Assembly: GCA_029937635.1 (NCBI GenBank)
Contig: JAPYPM010000087.1
Coordinates: 1 to 8,830, forward strand
Source: Nitrospinaceae bacterium
GTDB lineage: Bacteria > Nitrospinota > Nitrospinia > Nitrospinales > VA-1
Length of the DNA: 8,830 nucleotides
Direction of reading: 5' to 3'
Position 1 is the stretch's first letter; each line of letters starts with the position of its first letter. The notes beneath the pieces are model-generated. The model worked only from the letters and a program-made list of their open reading frames with translations, did no database searches and was not told the DNA's origin. The position numbers and the translations under genes are program-made. Below are positions 6,708-8,830 of this stretch, piece after piece.

Positions 6708-7823
6708 ATGAAAACTTCGCGGCAAGTTAACTTTTTCGATTATGGGGCGGTCTTCGCTCAGCGGCGCGAAGTTTATTTGAAAATCTTCGATGACGTTCTA
6801 TCGCGCGGCGCCTTCATCATGCAGGCCGACCTTGCCGAGTTTGAACGGAAATTAGCTGATTACCTCGGTGTACGCCATGCAATCGGCTTGGCAGACGGCA
6901 CCATGGCCTTGATTGCGGGGCTGGCGGCGGCCGGTGTCCGCGCTGGCGACGAAGTGATTATCCCTTCACACACTTTTGTCGCTTCGGCGGGTGCAGCTCA
7001 TTTCTTGGGCGCGATACCGGTTCTGGCGGATTGTGGGCAAGATCATCTGGTCGATCCCGAATCGATCGAGAGAATGATCACGCCGAAAACAAAAGCCGTA
7101 ATGCCGGTCCAGTTGAATGGGCGCACCTGCCGAATGGATGAAATAATGGGTATTGCCCATCGCCACGAACTCGTGGTCGTCGAAGATTCTTGTCAATCTC
7201 TTGGGGCGCAATATAAGGGAAAGTTTGCCGGCACGTTCGGTGCGGCGGGCGCCTTCAGTTTTTACCCGGCAAAAACGTTGGGAAGTTTCGGAGACGGTGG
7301 TGCTTTGGTAACCAATGATGACGATATCGCCGCAAAGGTACGATTATTCCGGGACCACGGCCGGGATCAAAACGGAGACGTACAAAGTTGGGGGTTAAAT
7401 TCACGGCTTGATAATGTTCAAGCCGCTATTCTTGGGCACAAACTCGATCATTATCACGAGGACATCGCCCGGCGCAGGGCTTTAGCCGCATTGTATAACG
7501 AGCAATTAGTGGAAATCGAAGCTTTGAAATTGCCTCCTGGGCCCAGCGATAATCCCGAGTATTTTGATATTTATCAGAATTACGAAATCGAAGCAGACCG
7601 GCGGGACGAATTGCGCGACTATCTATTTGGCCTGGGCGTAAAAACGATTCTGCAGTGGGGCGGTAGAACGCTGCACCAGTTTCCGGCCCTTGGGTTGGCC
7701 GGGGATGTCAAAAATACCGAAGAATTAACCAAAAGATTTATGCTCCTGCCCTTACACACAGCGCTTACCGACGATGACGTGCTTTATGTCTGTGAGTGTA
7801 TCAGGGGCTTCCATGGGGCGTGA
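6708..7823 (+). CDS. DegT/DnrJ/EryC1/StrS-family PLP-dependent sugar aminotransferase
   Basis: This 371-residue protein belongs to the pyridoxal-phosphate enzymes that convert keto sugar nucleotides to amino sugar nucleotides, usually with glutamate as amino donor. Visible landmarks are the N-terminal FEREKL-like segment FERKLADYLGVRHAIGLADGT (45-65) and the cofactor-contacting GDEVIIPSHTFVAS (80-93). Next come VVVEDSCQSLGAQYKG (156-171) with Asp160 for the pyridine nitrogen, and SFYPAKTLGSFGDGG (184-198) with Schiff-base lysine Lys189. RDHGR and the LNSRLDNVQAAIL segment follow at about 216-242. All catalytic residues are present and the length is normal. The ATG at 6708 has only a weak upstream AAGAG or GGG. 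The following ORF starts two bases after its TGA. Related enzymes include PglE- and WecE-type proteins; the exact sugar cannot be assigned. Confidence 0.94.
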   Translation: MKTSRQVNFFDYGAVFAQRREVYLKIFDDVLSRGAFIMQADLAEFERKLADYLGVRHAIGLADGTMALIAGLAAAGVRAGDEVIIPSHTFVASAGAAHFLGAIPVLADCGQDHLVDPESIERMITPKTKAVMPVQLNGRTCRMDEIMGIAHRHELVVVEDSCQSLGAQYKGKFAGTFGAAGAFSFYPAKTLGSFGDGGALVTNDDDIAAKVRLFRDHGRDQNGDVQSWGLNSRLDNVQAAILGHKLDHYHEDIARRRALAALYNEQLVEIEALKLPPGPSDNPEYFDIYQNYEIEADRRDELRDYLFGLGVKTILQWGGRTLHQFPALGLAGDVKNTEELTKRFMLLPLHTALTDDDVLYVCECIRGFHGA

Positions 7824-7825
7824 TA

Positions 7826-8038
7826 ATGGTTGATTTACATAGCGTCTCGGCGGGTCGAGCGAGGACAGTGCTAGGGCTTTATCGCGAGGCGGGCCGGCGG
7901 CCTGATTTGTACATACACACTGGTCTCAGAGACGCGTATTCGAGCATCGTGGAAACCCAGGACTCCCCGGGATGCGTTTATAAAAGAGGCGCCATGGCGA
8001 TCGCGGATATCGCTGGCGGTAGGCTCGAAAACCAATGA
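7826..8038 (+). pseudogene. 70-codon ORF, possible remnant of a nucleotide-sugar epimerase/dehydratase
   Basis: This ORF begins with an ATG two bases after the aminotransferase stop and has GGGG eight bases upstream. It could be translated into a 70-residue protein. I do not recognise it as a complete family member. The stretch RRPDLYIHTGLRDAYSSIVE followed by DSPGCVYKRGAMAIADIA loosely recalls the Rossmann core of nucleotide-sugar epimerases and dehydratases (RPDxVxHxAA ... P ... NxxGTxxVADAA). If so, the glycine-rich NAD motif, the catalytic YxxxK and most of the protein are missing. A different reading is the start of a PglD-like acetyltransferase (VSAGRARTVLGLYREAG resembling GAGGHAxVVLDxLxEAG). 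Its place between an aminotransferase and a PglC-like transferase suits either reading. It could equally be a small lineage-specific gene. Confidence 0.35.
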
Positions 8039-8081
8039 CATCACGGCCCGGGCGGAATGCCCAATTCATCCGGTGGATACC

Positions 8082-8816
8082 ATGAAGCGTTTATTTGATT
8101 TCGTGGTGGCATTTCTTGGTCTCGCCGTGACATCACCTGTTCTAATTGTGTTTATGACGTTGGTCTTTTTGCAGGACTTTCGCTCGCCGATTTACATGGC
8201 GCCAAGGGTTGGTCGCGGCGGCCGTCATTTCACTATCCTCAAGCTTCGTTCGATGATTGTGGACGCCGATAAGTCGGGGATTGATTCAACATCAAAAAAC
8301 GATCCACGCATAACCCGGGTCGGACAGGTAATCAGAAATTATAAATTGGACGAACTAACCCAACTGTGGAACGTGCTCGTGGGTACGATGAGCCTCGTTG
8401 GCCCACGGCCTCAAGTGCACCGCGATGTCGATCTTTATACAGAAGCGGAAAAAGGTCTGCTCGCTATCAAACCGGGAATCACCGATTTTTCTTCTATCGT
8501 GTTTTCCGATGAAGGCGCAATTCTTGCCGAAGCTGAAGATGTGGACCTCGAGTACAGCAGACTTATCCGGCCATGGAAAAGCCGGTTGGGTCTCTTTTAT
8601 ATCGAAAACGCATCTCTTTGGCTCGACATCAAGCTTGCCTGGCTTACCATTTTGGTCTTGATTTCGAAAAAATCTGCTCTGCGGAGTGTCGCGCGTCAGC
8701 TCGAAAAACTGGGGGCGCCCGACGAACTCATTCGCATCGCCCGGAGAGAAACTAAGCTCGTACCCTGCCCTCCCCCAGGCAGCGATGAGATCGTCACATT
8801 CCGGACCATGGGCTGA
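8082..8816 (+). CDS. Initiating sugar-phosphate transferase (PglC/WcaJ-type bacterial sugar transferase)
   Basis: This 244-residue monotopic phosphoglycosyl transferase should move a sugar phosphate from a nucleotide sugar to undecaprenyl phosphate, the first membrane step of glycan assembly. The N-terminal MKRLFDFVVAFLGLAVTSP runs into hydrophobic LIVFMTLVF. The Ser18-Pro19 pair matches the break that makes the helix re-entrant in PglC. The catalytic part has FTILKLRSM (50-58), NDPRITRVGQVIRNYKLDEL with the Asp90-Glu91 dyad, then TQLWNVLVGTMSLVGPRP (93-110) and KPGITDFSSI (130-139). About 40 residues beyond the usual core form a Lys/Arg-rich tail. The large N-terminal membrane domain of WbaP/WcaJ is absent. 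I chose ATG 8082, which has GGTGGA just upstream and gives the typical family N-terminus. A GTG at 8073 would add three residues. The sugar is unknown. Confidence 0.94.
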   Translation: MKRLFDFVVAFLGLAVTSPVLIVFMTLVFLQDFRSPIYMAPRVGRGGRHFTILKLRSMIVDADKSGIDSTSKNDPRITRVGQVIRNYKLDELTQLWNVLVGTMSLVGPRPQVHRDVDLYTEAEKGLLAIKPGITDFSSIVFSDEGAILAEAEDVDLEYSRLIRPWKSRLGLFYIENASLWLDIKLAWLTILVLISKKSALRSVARQLEKLGAPDELIRIARRETKLVPCPPPGSDEIVTFRTMG

Positions 8817-8830
8817 GCGCTTCGAGTGCT

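Overview
The window is a piece of a bacterial surface-glycan locus of the O-antigen, capsule or exopolysaccharide type. Base composition is mixed, near half G+C by eye. There is no rRNA, tRNA, transposase, integrase or CRISPR array. Nothing fixes the species. A C-terminal PglC/WcaJ-type initiating sugar transferase, a DegT-type sugar aminotransferase, an AsnB-type amidotransferase, a GT4 glycosyltransferase and an SGNH protein together are typical of Gram-negative (proteobacterial) polysaccharide clusters. The taxon is therefore inferred from gene content only.

Layout: four genes are read leftward. In order of transcription they are an SGNH/GDSL-like membrane-anchored protein (5414-4425), a glutamine-dependent asparagine-synthase-type amidotransferase (4370-2487), a GT4 glycosyltransferase (about 2490-1225, overlapping the previous stop as GTGA) and a SAM-dependent methyltransferase (1023-235). 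A divergent intergenic region of 372 bp (5415-5786) follows. It has an AT-rich block and a four-copy 16-bp tandem repeat. Rightward genes then follow: a second SAM methyltransferase (5787-6566), a 141-bp gap with a repeat-built hairpin, a DegT/DnrJ/EryC1/StrS aminotransferase (6708-7823), a 70-codon ORF that looks like a gene remnant (7826-8038), and an initiating sugar-phosphate transferase (8082-8816). Bases 1-234 hold no supported gene.

How the genes may work together (inference): the aminotransferase would make an amino sugar nucleotide, and the membrane phosphoglycosyl transferase would load a first sugar phosphate onto undecaprenyl phosphate. The GT4 enzyme would extend the chain. The methyltransferases, the amidotransferase and the SGNH protein would decorate it, by methylation, conversion of a uronic acid to its amide, and ester addition or removal respectively. 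No polymerase, flippase or export gene lies in the window, so the cluster must continue beyond at least one edge.

I did not find a clearly new biological system. The points most worth a second look are the 16-bp tandem repeat between the divergent operons, the repeat-and-hairpin block after the second methyltransferase, and the remnant-like ORF where pgl-like clusters often carry another nucleotide-sugar enzyme.
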